The notes: generated by a model from the sequence alone, not told the origin. A stretch of 64,000 bases of DNA from Candidatus Dechloromonas phosphorivorans (GCA_016721185.1 JADKIP010000014.1:883381-947380), one strand, 5' to 3'; shown: positions 42,344 through 51,557, counted from the stretch's first letter. Numbers and translations: made by a program.

Positions 42344-43087
42344 ATGACGCAACGTGTTGCTCTCGTTACCGGCGCTATGGGTGGTCTTGGGACCGCAATC
42401 TGCCAGGAACTGGCCAAGGCTGGTCACAAAGTGGTTGCCTCTTATCACCCGCAATTCGATAACAAGGACGCTTGGCTGCAAGAAATGGCTGAAGCCGGCT
42501 TCAAGGATTTCGTTTGTGTTGCTGGCGACGTGTCTTCTCTGGAAGATTGCGAAAAGATGGTTACCGAAGCTGAAGCTGCTGCTGGCCCGGTTGATATTCT
42601 GATCAACAATGCCGGTATCACCCGCGACAAGATGTTTGCCAAGATGGAAAAAGATGGCTGGGATGCTGTCATCTCCACCAACTTGACTTCACTCTTCAAT
42701 ATGACCAAGCAAGTGTCTGCCAAGATGGCTGCACGCGGCTGGGGTCGCATCATCAACATTTCATCAGTCAATGGCGTCAAAGGTCAGGCTGGCCAGACCA
42801 ACTATTCCGCTGCCAAGGCTGGCGTGATTGGCTTCTCCAAGGCACTGGCTGCTGAACTGGCTGCCAAGGGCGTGACCGTTAACGTCATTTGTCCAGGCTA
42901 TGTTGCCACCAAAATGGTTATGGCGATCAAACCGGAAGTTCTGCAATCAATCATCGATACCGTGCCAATGAAGCGTCTTGCCAAGCCGGAAGAAATCGGT
43001 GGCGCCTGTGCTTATCTGGCCTCCGATATCGCTGGATTCATGACCGGTGCAACGATGAATATCAACGGCGGGTTGTATTACCAGTAA
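42344..43087 (+). CDS. phaB: Acetoacetyl-CoA reductase, second copy
   Basis: The 247-residue paralogue of the preceding gene begins MTQRVALVTGAMGGLGTAIC, with NNAGITRDKMFAKM, NYSAAKAGVIG and GATMNINGGLYYQ. It resembles the Cupriavidus PhaB1-type ending GxYYQ-like more closely than the first copy. AAGGAAGG lies 8 bases before the ATG. Codon use is strongly biased to GCT, CTG and AAG, suggesting high expression. A strong terminator lies 50 bases after its stop, closing the phaC-phaB1-phaB2 unit. Confidence 0.93.
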   Translation: MTQRVALVTGAMGGLGTAICQELAKAGHKVVASYHPQFDNKDAWLQEMAEAGFKDFVCVAGDVSSLEDCEKMVTEAEAAAGPVDILINNAGITRDKMFAKMEKDGWDAVISTNLTSLFNMTKQVSAKMAARGWGRIINISSVNGVKGQAGQTNYSAAKAGVIGFSKALAAELAAKGVTVNVICPGYVATKMVMAIKPEVLQSIIDTVPMKRLAKPEEIGGACAYLASDIAGFMTGATMNINGGLYYQ

Positions 43088-43120
43088 TCGCAAAGATCGG
43101 CATTAGTTTTTGCTGAGTTT

Positions 43121-43184
43121 TTGCATTGCATCAAAAACAGGCGCCCACGGGCGCCTGTTTTTTGAGCTATAATGTTGCACTGCA
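43121..43184 (+). promoter_or_regulatory. phaR leader: -10 box and paired TTGCAyTGCA sites
   Basis: TTGCATTGCA (43121-43130) and TTGCACTGCA (43175-43184) are near-identical decamers 54 bases apart, flanking the terminator. The second lies next to TATAAT (43168-43173), a plausible phaR -10. PhaR of other bacteria binds TGCA/GCA-rich DNA and represses its own gene and phasin genes. These are candidate operators, by inference. Confidence 0.5.
43138..43163 (+). terminator. Rho-independent terminator of phaCBB
   Basis: CAGGCGCCC-ACG-GGGCGCCTG-like pairing (CAGGCGCCCACGGGCGCCTG) followed by six T gives a strong GC hairpin with a T-run just after phaB2. Confidence 0.9.
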
Positions 43185-43209
43185 CACAAAATAGTTTAAA
43201 GGTCATTGC

Positions 43210-43755
43210 ATGTCGGAACCGGTACGCCTGATCAAGAAATATCCTAATCGTCGCCTTTATGACACGAAGACAAGTGCTTACATTACCTTGGGTGATGTCA
43301 AGGAATTGGTCCTCAAATGCGAAGTCTTCAAAGTGCTTGATGCCAAGAGTGGCGAGGATTTGACACGTAGCATTCTGCTCCAGATTATTCTGGAAGAAGA
43401 ATCTGGCGGCATGCCCATGTTCTCTAGTGAGTTGCTTTCCGGTTTCGTGCGTTTTTATGGCAGCACGATGCAAGGTATGCTGGGCAAGTATCTCGAAAAC
43501 AACATGAAAACTTTTGTTGAATTTCAGAGCAAGTTTCAGGATCAATCACGCTCCAGATACGGCAATGCTGATAACAGCCATATGCAGGCAGACTTTTGGG
43601 CTCAATTCCTGAATTTTCAACAGCCGGCGATGCAAAGCATGATGACTGCCTACATGGATCAGTCCAATAAAATGTTCCAGTCGATGCAGGACCAGTTGCA
43701 AATCAAGACGCGGACTATGTTTCCTTTTAATCCAGGCGACACGACCGAAAAATGA
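43210..43755 (+). CDS. phaR: PHA synthesis repressor PhaR
   Basis: PhaR binds PHA granules and DNA and couples phasin production to polymer presence. The 181-residue protein starts MSEPVRLIKKYPNRRLYDT, the conserved PHB_acc_N DNA-binding domain (about residues 1-65). Two PHB accumulation regulatory repeats follow (FSSELLSGFVRFYGSTMQ and the PAMQSMMTAYMDQSN part). The distal tail is Gln/Met-rich. It has its own TATAAT promoter and TGCA-rich sites, so autorepression is likely. Confidence 0.94.
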   Translation: MSEPVRLIKKYPNRRLYDTKTSAYITLGDVKELVLKCEVFKVLDAKSGEDLTRSILLQIILEEESGGMPMFSSELLSGFVRFYGSTMQGMLGKYLENNMKTFVEFQSKFQDQSRSRYGNADNSHMQADFWAQFLNFQQPAMQSMMTAYMDQSNKMFQSMQDQLQIKTRTMFPFNPGDTTEK

Positions 43756-43802
43756 TTGCTGGCCGAGCTGCCATTTTGGTTCGCTCGGCGATGGCTTGGA
43801 GT

Positions 43803-44789
43803 TCAGCCTTTAAAGCGTGATGGTGACAGTTGATGGCCAGGATGAGGTGAAAATCCTAGTCCGGCCAAGGTTGGCAACAACATGCGACCATCCCGTACCT
43901 CTATTTCCTCACTAGTATTCTCGGTAAACCATTCGGCAGATCCAAGACCGTGAACAGCCTTTGGTCCAATGACCGCTGCCAGATGAGCGCAGGCTAGCAG
44001 TCCACAGTTGCTTTCCAGACTTGACGTCACGATGCACTCAATGCCAGAGGCTTGGGCGCGCAAGGCAATTTCCATTGTTTTGAGCAGGCCGCCAAAACGG
44101 GCTGGTTTAAGAACCAGGCGTCTTGTCGGCGGGTGATGAAAGAACGCTCCATCAATGAGATGAACAGATTCATCAATGGCGATTGGAAATGGTGCCAGGT
44201 ACTGTAGCCTCGCTAACCCACCATGGTATGGGTGGCGCAAAGGTTCTTCTAGTCCTTCAATGGGCAGGTGGGTGCAAGCACTGATAAAAAGTCCTGCTTC
44301 AGCCTCTGACCACGCCATATTTGCATCGAGGCGAAGACTTGCGCCAGGCGGCAGGCCATCACATAAATGTCGTAAATGCTCGACTTCATCTTGCCAGTGA
44401 CCAACGCCGACTTTAATTTTCAGGATGGAAAAACCATTTTTCAGTGCTGTTTCAACGAGCCCTTGATTGATATCGGAAATACTGCCTAAATTCGCGTTGA
44501 CCGCAACGCTCGTTACCGCTGCTGTGTTGCTTAACCAGCTATTGAGAGGCTGGCCAAGTTTTTGTGAAAATAGATCAAGATGAGCTAACTCTTCGGCAAA
44601 ACTGGTTGCATTCGTTTCGTTGATGCCAAACTCTGGTAGTGGCGCACAATCTCCCCATCCAGTTTGACCATCCTTCGTTTCAAGCCTTAGTAGACTCCCG
44701 CTCCGTTCTTTCAAAACACCTTGGCTGGTTTGCCAAGGACGTTTTAGCGGTAGGCGGTAGGGAAGCCACTCGGCAGCTACGACTTTCAT
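43803..44789 (-). CDS. menC: o-Succinylbenzoate synthase
   Basis: MenC dehydrates SHCHC to o-succinylbenzoate in menaquinone synthesis. The 328-residue enolase-superfamily enzyme has the expected Lys and acid ladder: LKIKVG, RLDANMAW, IAIDES and the late Lys in LVLKPARFGG. Its ATG overlaps the menB stop (ATGA), an operon pair. Convergent with phaR. Some enzymes of this family act as N-acylamino acid racemases, but the menB neighbour favours MenC. Confidence 0.86.
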   Translation of the reverse strand: MKVVAAEWLPYRLPLKRPWQTSQGVLKERSGSLLRLETKDGQTGWGDCAPLPEFGINETNATSFAEELAHLDLFSQKLGQPLNSWLSNTAAVTSVAVNANLGSISDINQGLVETALKNGFSILKIKVGVGHWQDEVEHLRHLCDGLPPGASLRLDANMAWSEAEAGLFISACTHLPIEGLEEPLRHPYHGGLARLQYLAPFPIAIDESVHLIDGAFFHHPPTRRLVLKPARFGGLLKTMEIALRAQASGIECIVTSSLESNCGLLACAHLAAVIGPKAVHGLGSAEWFTENTSEEIEVRDGRMLLPTLAGLGFSPHPGHQLSPSRFKG

Positions 44790-45613
44790 GGTCGCTTGCG
44801 ATATTTTCCAAAGTCAGGCGGGCGGCGCTCCAGCCAGGCGTTACGCCCTTCTTGGCCTTCCTTGCTCATATAAAACAGACCTGTAGCATTGCCTGCCAAT
44901 TCCTGAATGCCAGCCAGTCCATCGGTGTCGGCGTTGAAACCGGCCTTGATCATGCGCAGGGCCATCGGCGATAGTTCGAGCATCTGGCGGCACCAGTTGA
45001 CTGTTTCTTCTTCCAGTTTTTGAATGGGAACAACCGCATTGACCAAACCCCAGTCGAGTGCAGTGGCAGCATCGTACTGGCGGCAGAGAAGCCAAATTTC
45101 CTTCGCTCTTTTCATGCCAATCGTCCGTGCCATCAATCCAGCACCAAGGCCCGCATCAAAACTTCCAACGCGAGGCCCCGTCTGACCGAATCGGGCATTT
45201 TCTGCGGCAATACTCAGATCACAAACAAGATGCAGTACATGCCCACCGCCAATAGCGTAGCCGGCAATCATGGCAACTACTGGCTTCGGGCAACGGCGAA
45301 TCTGCATCTGCAGGTCAAGAACATTGAGATGCGGCGTACCGCCTTCATCAAGGTAGCCCTCATCACCACGTACTGTTTGGTCTCCACCTGAACAGAAGGC
45401 CTCGGTGCCGGCGCCGGTCAGGATAATCGCACCGATTGAGTTATCGTGATGGGCGCGATGGAAAGCATCAATTAGCTGGTTAACTGTCTCCGGCCGGAAG
45501 GCATTGCGCCGTTCCGGACGGTTGATTGTGATCTTGGCAATGCCTTCTGCTACTTGAAAAAGGATGTCGCTGTACGAATCTGCACTCTGCCAATTTATTG
45601 TGTGAGTAGTCAT
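44786..45613 (-). CDS. menB: 1,4-Dihydroxy-2-naphthoyl-CoA synthase
   Basis: MenB cyclises o-succinylbenzoyl-CoA to DHNA-CoA. The 275-residue crotonase-fold protein has RPERRNAFRPETV, AFCSGGDQTVRGDEGY, AGYAIGGGHVLH, GPRVGSFDAG and AWLERRPPDF, all typical of MenB and not of ordinary enoyl-CoA hydratases. menC overlaps by 4 bases. menA, D, E, F and H are not in the window. Most betaproteobacteria use only ubiquinone, but Rhodocyclus and some relatives contain menaquinone. Confidence 0.92.
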   Translation of the reverse strand: MTTHTINWQSADSYSDILFQVAEGIAKITINRPERRNAFRPETVNQLIDAFHRAHHDNSIGAIILTGAGTEAFCSGGDQTVRGDEGYLDEGGTPHLNVLDLQMQIRRCPKPVVAMIAGYAIGGGHVLHLVCDLSIAAENARFGQTGPRVGSFDAGLGAGLMARTIGMKRAKEIWLLCRQYDAATALDWGLVNAVVPIQKLEEETVNWCRQMLELSPMALRMIKAGFNADTDGLAGIQELAGNATGLFYMSKEGQEGRNAWLERRPPDFGKYRKRP

Positions 45614-45876
45614 GTTTTTTAAACAGTTGGAAGTGGCACCCAGTATAGCGTTTAGGTCTATTTAAACGATTTGAGTTGTGTTGAATAGCGAGGATTCATT
45701 TTGCTGAGCGCCCCCGTGCATGGGAAAATGCAGTGCCATTCAACGAGATCGCTATTTTTTTTCTTGAACTAGGTCGTGTATGCCTGCTTCGGTATCTTCA
45801 TTTCCTGCTTTCCTAAACTGACTCCAGTTTAGGTCACCCTTGGCAGGCTAATTTCCGAGGGACGCTCAGTTCTCTG
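45614..45876. other. Structured intergenic region between menB and pyc
   Basis: No gene is present. Two elements stand out. On the + strand ATAGCGA (from about 45685) pairs with TCGCTAT, which is followed by a run of eight T near 45768. Inside it CATTTT/AAAATG and CCC/GGG nest. Further right CCTAAACTG (45812-45820) and CAGTTTAGG (45825-45833) form a perfect 9-bp stem downstream of the pyc stop, without a T-run on either strand. The first could be a small RNA with an intrinsic terminator, the second a pyc 3' hairpin. Confidence 0.45.
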
Positions 45877-48800
45877 TTACGTCAATTCCAGCAATAAATC
45901 CTTGGCATGAATGGTTTCCCCCGTACGTACGTGGACTGCATTTATCGTGGCATCCCGTTCAGCGGTCAGCATGGTTTCCATCTTCATGGCTTCGATTGAG
46001 AGCAGCGGGTCACCTTTCATGACTTTCTGCCCGACTTTGACGGCGACGGTAACGACCATGCCAGGCATCGGCGCACCGACGTGCCGGAAATTACCTTCTT
46101 CAGCTTTGGGTTTGCTGCGTACGGTGCCGGCAAGGTTGGATTTGGGCACACGGACGGTACGTGGTTGGCCGTTAATTTCAAAAAACACCTTGATCCTGCC
46201 TTCTTCATCGACGGTGTCGGAGCGACCCGTTTGGCGCACGATCAGTGCCTTGCCCTTGTCGATATCGACCAAAATCTCTTCTCGATCAAGCAGACCATAG
46301 AAGAAGGCGGAGGTCGGCAACAGGGAAACATCGCTGTATTCGCGGCGATGTTCGGCATAGTCCTTGAAAACTTTTGGGTACATCAGGTAGGAGGCAAGAT
46401 CGGTATCGGTGACTTTGCGCCCAATGATGTGCTCGGCCTCCCGGCGCTTGGCAGTAAGATCGACCTCTGGCAAATGTTCTCCCGCCCGCCCGATCATTGG
46501 CTTTTCTCCGCGCAGCACCTTTTGTTCGAGTGTTTTTGGGAAACCATTGGGGGGGAAGCCCAGCTCGCCCTTGAATAGCGAGATGACAGATTCCGGAAAG
46601 GCGACTTCGCGCGCCGGGTCGCTGACATCCTGGGGCTTCAAATCGTTGGCGACCATGAATAGCGCCATGTCGCCGACCACCTTGGAGGTGGGCGTTACCT
46701 TGACGATGTCACCGAACAGGACATTAACGTCAGCGTAAGCCTTTGAAACTTCCGGCCAGCGGTGTTCGAGGCCGATTGCACGGGCTTGCTCGCGCAGGTT
46801 CGTGTATTGGCCGCCAGGCATTTCGTGGTTGTAGACGTCGGAGGTGCCCGAGCGCATGTCAGCTTCAAAGGGTGCGTAGCCGCGACGCACGCCTTCCCAG
46901 TAGTGCGAAAGTGACTGCATGGACGCCAGGTCAAGGCCGGGGTCGCGCGCCGAGCCTTGGAGTGCGGCCGCAATCGAACCGAGGTTGGGCTGGGAGGTCA
47001 GGCCGCTCATGGCATCGAGAGCACCGTCGACGGCATCGCAGCCGGCATCGATGGCTGCGAGTACCGAGGCGGCGGAAATGCCGCTGGTGTCATGGGTGTG
47101 GAAGTGAATCGGCAGACCAACTTCCTGCTTTAGAACACGCACTAACTCGTGTGCCGCACGCGGTTTGCAAACACCCGCCATGTCCTTTATGCCGAGAATG
47201 TGCGCGCCGGCCTTTTCCAGTTGCTTGGCGAGGTCGACGTAATATTTCAGGTTGTATTTGGTGCGCTTTGTGTCAAACAGGTCACCGGTGTAGCACACCG
47301 TGCCTTCACAGAGGGCACCGGTTTCGATTACGGCATCCATTGCTACGCGCATGTTGTCGACCCAGTTCAGGGAATCGAAAACGCGGAAAACGTCGACGCC
47401 ATTTTTCGCCGCTTGTTGCACAAAATAGCGCACGACGTTGTCGGCATAGTTGGTGTATCCCACTGCATTTGAAGCGCGGAGCAGCATCTGGAAGAGAATG
47501 TTCGGCGTGGCTTCGCGTAGGCGGTTGAGGCGCTCCCACGGGTCTTCCTTGATGAAACGCAGAGCGACGTCAAAGGTGGCACCGCCCCAGCATTCGAGCG
47601 AGAAAAGCTCGGGTAGCATGCGTGCGTAGTGCGGGGCGATCTCAATCATGTCGCGTGATCGCATGCGTGTTGCGAAGAGCGACTGGTGAGCGTCGCGCAT
47701 GGTGGTATCGGTGAGTAAAACCTGCGGCTGCGCCTTCATCCACTGTGAAAACTTGTCGGCGCCCAGTTCTTTCAATCGGTCGCGCGTCCCTTTGGGGATT
47801 GCTGCAGTCAGGTCGCAAGCCGGTTTGATCGGCTGGGCGAGCGGCAGTTTCGGTAGTTCGCGACCTTTCATTTCGGGATTGCCGTTCACCGTAACTTCAC
47901 CGAGGAATCGGAGCAGACGCGTGGCGCGGTCACGGCGTTTTTGAAAATGGAAAAGCTCGGGTGTGGTGTCGATGAAGCGCGTCGTGCATTCGCCCGAACG
48001 GAACAGTGGGTGTGCAATGACATTTTCAAGAAACTGCAAATTGGTCGCCAGGCCACGGACGCGAAATTCGCGCAGGGCGCGATCCATGCGTGCCGCCGCT
48101 TCGTCAGGGCTATGGCCCCAGGCGGTCACCTTGACCAGCAGCGAGTCATAGTAGGGGGTGATGACGGCGCCTGCGTAGGCGGTTCCGGCGTCAAGACGAA
48201 TGCCAAAGCCGGCTGCGCTGCGGTAAACCGCGATTTTTCCGTAATCCGGCGTGAAATTATTTTCCGGATCCTCCGTCGTCACCCGGCATTGCAGTGCGTG
48301 CCCTCTTAGGGTGATGTCTTTTTGGTACGGGATAAAGGCGCCATCGTCACCAATATGTGCCCCCTCGGTGACCCGAATTTGGGCTTTTACGATGTCGACC
48401 CCAGTAACCTGTTCGGTAACCGTGTGCTCAACCTGGATACGCGGGTTGACCTCGATAAAGTAGTACTTGCCAGTGTCAACGTCATATAAATATTCGACCG
48501 TCCCGGCGTGACTGTAATTAGCGGCATTACCGAGGCGGAGCGCCGATGCACAAAGTTCCTGGCGGGTCGTTTCGTCCATGTAGGGCGCGGGTGCGCGTTC
48601 AACCACCTTTTGGTTACGGCGTTGTACCGAGCAGTCGCGCTCGAAGAGGTGGACCAGATTGCCGTGCTTGTCGCCGAGTATCTGTACTTCAACATGTCGG
48701 GCGCGGCGGATCAGTTTCTCCAGATAGACTTCGTCATTGCCAAAGGCCGCCAGTGCCTCCCGCTTGGCCATTTCCATCATTGGCGCCAGATCATCTTCGG

Positions 48801-49326
48801 TTTCAATCACGCGCATCCCGCGTCCGCCACCACCCCAGCTGGCCTTCAGCATCAGTGGGTAGCCAACTTCAGCAGCCATTTTTTTGGCCCCGGCAATATC
48901 CTCAGGTAGAGCGCCGGTTGCCGGTACGACCGGTACGCCAGCCTTGATGGCAACTTCACGCGCAGCCACCTTGTTGCCGAGCAATCGCATCACTTCGCCT
49001 TTGGGGCCGATGAAAGCGATGCCGGCTTTGGCGCAGGCGTCAGCAAAGTCCGGGTTTTCGGAGAGAAAGCCGTACCCAGGGTGAATCGCATCGACATTGG
49101 CTTCCTTGGCGATGCGGATGATGTCGTCGATATCCAGGTAAGCCTGAATCGGCTTTTTGCCGGCGCCCACCAGATAGGATTCGTCTGCCTTGAAACGGTG
49201 CAGCGCGAAACGGTCTTCATTGGAGAAAATTCCAACAGTCCGGATACCCATTTCAGAGGCGGCGCGAAGCACGCGAATGGCTATTTCACTGCGGTTGGCC
49301 ACCAGCAGGCTCTTGATTTTAAGCAT
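45877..49326 (-). CDS. pyc: Pyruvate carboxylase
   Basis: ATP- and biotin-dependent carboxylation of pyruvate to oxaloacetate, an anaplerotic step. The 1149-residue single-chain enzyme reads MLKIKSLLVANRSEIAIRVL at the start. Its biotin carboxylase domain (to about 450) has SWGGGGRGMRV and EVNPRIQVEHTVTE. The carboxyltransferase domain (about 530-1000) has TDTTMRDAHQSL and LGIKDMAGVC. The C-terminal biotinyl site is the Lys in EAMKMET. Start ATG 49326 follows AAAGAA; upstream frame to 49368 has no support. Confidence 0.95.
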   Translation of the reverse strand: MLKIKSLLVANRSEIAIRVLRAASEMGIRTVGIFSNEDRFALHRFKADESYLVGAGKKPIQAYLDIDDIIRIAKEANVDAIHPGYGFLSENPDFADACAKAGIAFIGPKGEVMRLLGNKVAAREVAIKAGVPVVPATGALPEDIAGAKKMAAEVGYPLMLKASWGGGGRGMRVIETEDDLAPMMEMAKREALAAFGNDEVYLEKLIRRARHVEVQILGDKHGNLVHLFERDCSVQRRNQKVVERAPAPYMDETTRQELCASALRLGNAANYSHAGTVEYLYDVDTGKYYFIEVNPRIQVEHTVTEQVTGVDIVKAQIRVTEGAHIGDDGAFIPYQKDITLRGHALQCRVTTEDPENNFTPDYGKIAVYRSAAGFGIRLDAGTAYAGAVITPYYDSLLVKVTAWGHSPDEAAARMDRALREFRVRGLATNLQFLENVIAHPLFRSGECTTRFIDTTPELFHFQKRRDRATRLLRFLGEVTVNGNPEMKGRELPKLPLAQPIKPACDLTAAIPKGTRDRLKELGADKFSQWMKAQPQVLLTDTTMRDAHQSLFATRMRSRDMIEIAPHYARMLPELFSLECWGGATFDVALRFIKEDPWERLNRLREATPNILFQMLLRASNAVGYTNYADNVVRYFVQQAAKNGVDVFRVFDSLNWVDNMRVAMDAVIETGALCEGTVCYTGDLFDTKRTKYNLKYYVDLAKQLEKAGAHILGIKDMAGVCKPRAAHELVRVLKQEVGLPIHFHTHDTSGISAASVLAAIDAGCDAVDGALDAMSGLTSQPNLGSIAAALQGSARDPGLDLASMQSLSHYWEGVRRGYAPFEADMRSGTSDVYNHEMPGGQYTNLREQARAIGLEHRWPEVSKAYADVNVLFGDIVKVTPTSKVVGDMALFMVANDLKPQDVSDPAREVAFPESVISLFKGELGFPPNGFPKTLEQKVLRGEKPMIGRAGEHLPEVDLTAKRREAEHIIGRKVTDTDLASYLMYPKVFKDYAEHRREYSDVSLLPTSAFFYGLLDREEILVDIDKGKALIVRQTGRSDTVDEEGRIKVFFEINGQPRTVRVPKSNLAGTVRSKPKAEEGNFRHVGAPMPGMVVTVAVKVGQKVMKGDPLLSIEAMKMETMLTAERDATINAVHVRTGETIHAKDLLLELT

Positions 49327-49702
49327 TTGGGATTCTTTCCGGGGGTGTGGTTTTTTGACGAAACTCAAACGAGTCTAGCTTTAAAAGCAATTCGCATGCC
49401 TTAGGGATTCACCCGATTGCGCTTGTGGGTTGCCAAAAAAGGCGTCGAGTTGTCGTGGTGTTCCCTGCTGATATGTTTGGACATGCAAGGGCGACAATTC
49501 GGGGTGTCGGGTACTTAAATCATCGTTCAGACAGAACGAAAGACTCGAAAACCAAAGGCATGGCAGTGTGCCATCGGGTCTGAGGTCCCGTACTTTATGA
49601 GACGAACCTCAGTTTTGTCCGCAGCGTTTTGATCGGTCAGATTGCATAAGTGCTTGCAAGCATCCGTCGAGGCGCCTGGTGTGTAGCGGACTACCAAACC
49701 AA
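49327..49702. other. Leader region of pyc and downstream of the DsbA-family gene side
   Basis: A 376-base gap without a gene. CTGAGGT (49580-49586) and ACCTCAG (49606-49612) can pair, followed by TTTTG on the + strand, a weak terminator-like hairpin. Nothing else is recognised. Confidence 0.35.
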
Positions 49703-50347
49703 TTATCGTTGAGCGATCAGTGAAAAAATCTCATCAGAAAGCGTCGCCGGGTCTTCGGCGCCGACAATAACGTGTTGCTGATCGAGAATGAAGGTGGGGA
49801 CCATTCTTACGCCCATAAGGCGGACACGGCGCTCTTCTTCTCGCACAATGTCGCTGAAGTCATCTGAGCGGAGATAGGGTTCGGTTTCGGATGCCGGGTA
49901 GCCGCACTCAGCCGCGATGGCAACCAAGCTTGCCAAGTCGCTAATGTTTTCACCACGTTGAAACTGGGCAGCAAACAATCGCTCGATCAATAGGTCGACG
50001 TTGCTGCGTTGTTGGGCCCAATAAATCAGGCGGTGCGTTTGCAGCGTATTGGCTCGCAAGCGAATTTTTTCAAATGCATAGATCAAACCGTAGGCTCGGC
50101 CAGCTTCACGGACGCGCTCAAAAAGCGCTTCGACCGGTTCGCGGCCGCCAAATTTTTGTTCGAGGAAGGGCAGGTAGGGCTCACCTGCTGGCGGCGTATC
50201 AGGGTTGAGAAAAAATGGTAGCCAGCGCGTTTCGTATTGAAATTCTGGGTGGATTTTGCGGACGATAGTAATCGCGGTCTCAAGGCGCCGTTTGCCGATG
50301 AAGCACCAAGGGCAAACAATGTCGGCAACAATGTCAATTCTCAGCAT
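49703..50347 (-). CDS. DsbA-family oxidoreductase, FrnE type
   Basis: The 214-residue cytoplasmic protein has the thioredoxin-like CPWC motif at residues 12-15 (IVADIVCPWCFIGKRR) and a helical insertion. It lacks a signal peptide, as in the FrnE/2-hydroxychromene-2-carboxylate isomerase branch. Members reduce or isomerise disulfides, or isomerise polyketides. The sequence VRLMGVRMVPTFILDQQHVIVGAED contains the cis-Pro before the substrate strand. It lies apart from the TRIC gene by 60 bases on the same strand. Confidence 0.85.
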   Translation of the reverse strand: MLRIDIVADIVCPWCFIGKRRLETAITIVRKIHPEFQYETRWLPFFLNPDTPPAGEPYLPFLEQKFGGREPVEALFERVREAGRAYGLIYAFEKIRLRANTLQTHRLIYWAQQRSNVDLLIERLFAAQFQRGENISDLASLVAIAAECGYPASETEPYLRSDDFSDIVREEERRVRLMGVRMVPTFILDQQHVIVGAEDPATLSDEIFSLIAQR

Positions 50348-50408
50348 GGTGGCGTTTCTAAAGTTGGCAATGGCTTAGGGGAAAGTTTTTGTAACAAAAG
50401 CTCTTTAC

Positions 50409-51035
50409 TCAATGGCTACGCGACTGACTGAAAGCCGGCAAGGTAATTTGAAAACGCATGGCCAGAAGGCGCAAAGTCAATACGACCCCCATGGCCAGCC
50501 AGCTTGCCATCACCGCTGAAATTCCCAACTGCTGAAAGCCAATCAACGCGAATGCGCCAATCCAGGCGGCCGTTGCATATAGCTCACCTTTGAGAAAAAC
50601 CAGCGGTACGTCGTTGCACAGAATATCCCTCAAAACACCGCCCACGACGCCGGTAATAACGCCCATCAGGCTCGCAACCAGCCATGGGGCATGCCATTGG
50701 AGCGAAATTTGCGTACCAATAATGGTGAATAGTGCCAGGCCAACCGCATCGGGAATCAGGAAAAGGCGAGGCGGTAGCGGGAATGTGCGGGCGATGAAGA
50801 AGGTGATCAGACCGGTGCCCATCGCGGCGATCAGATAGGCCTGATCAACTACCCAGAAAACATTGCGATCGAGCAAAAGATCGCGAATGGTTCCACCACC
50901 CAAGGCTGTAGCGATACCCACCAGCAGTGCGCCAATCAGATCCATCTGCTTGCGGCTGGAATCCAGTACGCCGGTCAGCGCATTGACTGCGACAGCTGCC
51001 ATGCCGACCCAGTAGAGCAGGGCATCCATGCTCAT
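50409..51035 (-). CDS. TRIC/UPF0126 family membrane protein
   Basis: The 208-residue inner-membrane protein has seven hydrophobic helices built as two repeats of the UPF0126 unit (GVLDSSRKQMDLIGALLVG and GVITGVVGGVLRDILCNDVP). The Gly-rich LGGGTIRD and VGGVLRD motifs mark the family, which is related to trimeric intracellular cation channels and also annotated as glycine transporter. It precedes the DsbA-family gene; the link is unclear. Substrate is not known. Confidence 0.86.
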   Translation of the reverse strand: MSMDALLYWVGMAAVAVNALTGVLDSSRKQMDLIGALLVGIATALGGGTIRDLLLDRNVFWVVDQAYLIAAMGTGLITFFIARTFPLPPRLFLIPDAVGLALFTIIGTQISLQWHAPWLVASLMGVITGVVGGVLRDILCNDVPLVFLKGELYATAAWIGAFALIGFQQLGISAVMASWLAMGVVLTLRLLAMRFQITLPAFSQSRSH

Positions 51036-51050
51036 TTCAGTAGCTGCTCC

Positions 51051-51500
51051 TTAGCGCTGATGATCTTTCATGGCGCGCGCCGCTTCACGCTTACCGGATT
51101 TTTCCTGTTCATCCTGACGTTTGTCGTACTGCTTTTTGCCCTTGGCCAGGCCGATTTCGAGTTTGATCCGACCGCGAACATAATGCAGATCGATCGGCAC
51201 CAGAGCGTAGCCTGAACGCTCGACTTTACCGATCAGTTTCATGATTTCCCGGCGGTTCAGCAAGAGCTTGCGGGTTCGGATCGGATCATGTTTATTGTGC
51301 GACGAGGCCATCGCCAGCGGGGAAATATGCATCCCGATCAGGAAAATCTCGCCACTTTTGATGATGACGTAGGATTCCTTGATATTCATCCGGCCGGCTC
51401 GTATGGCCTTGACTTCCCAGCCTTCGAGCACAATGCCGGCCTCAAACTTCTCTTCAACGAAGTAGTCGTGAAAGGCTTTTTTGTTGACCGTGATACTCAT
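51051..51500 (-). CDS. smpB: SsrA-binding protein SmpB
   Basis: SmpB brings tmRNA to stalled ribosomes for trans-translation. The 149-residue protein has the SmpB beta-barrel (FVEEKFEAGIVLEGWEVKAIR, SHNKHDPIRTRKLLLNRREI) and a C-terminal tail rich in Lys, Arg and Glu that reads the empty mRNA channel. It is divergent from ratA, 57 bases apart, the usual betaproteobacterial arrangement. The tmRNA gene is not in the window. Confidence 0.95.
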   Translation of the reverse strand: MSITVNKKAFHDYFVEEKFEAGIVLEGWEVKAIRAGRMNIKESYVIIKSGEIFLIGMHISPLAMASSHNKHDPIRTRKLLLNRREIMKLIGKVERSGYALVPIDLHYVRGRIKLEIGLAKGKKQYDKRQDEQEKSGKREAARAMKDHQR

Positions 51501-51557
51501 GCTGCTACTGATCCATTAAACTTGTCATTTTACAGGATACAGGAACGCTGCCGCCGT

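Noticed and set aside
46743..47528. 261-codon Arg-rich frame opposite pyruvate carboxylase
   Set aside because: Composition is that of a shadow frame; pyc is intact here.
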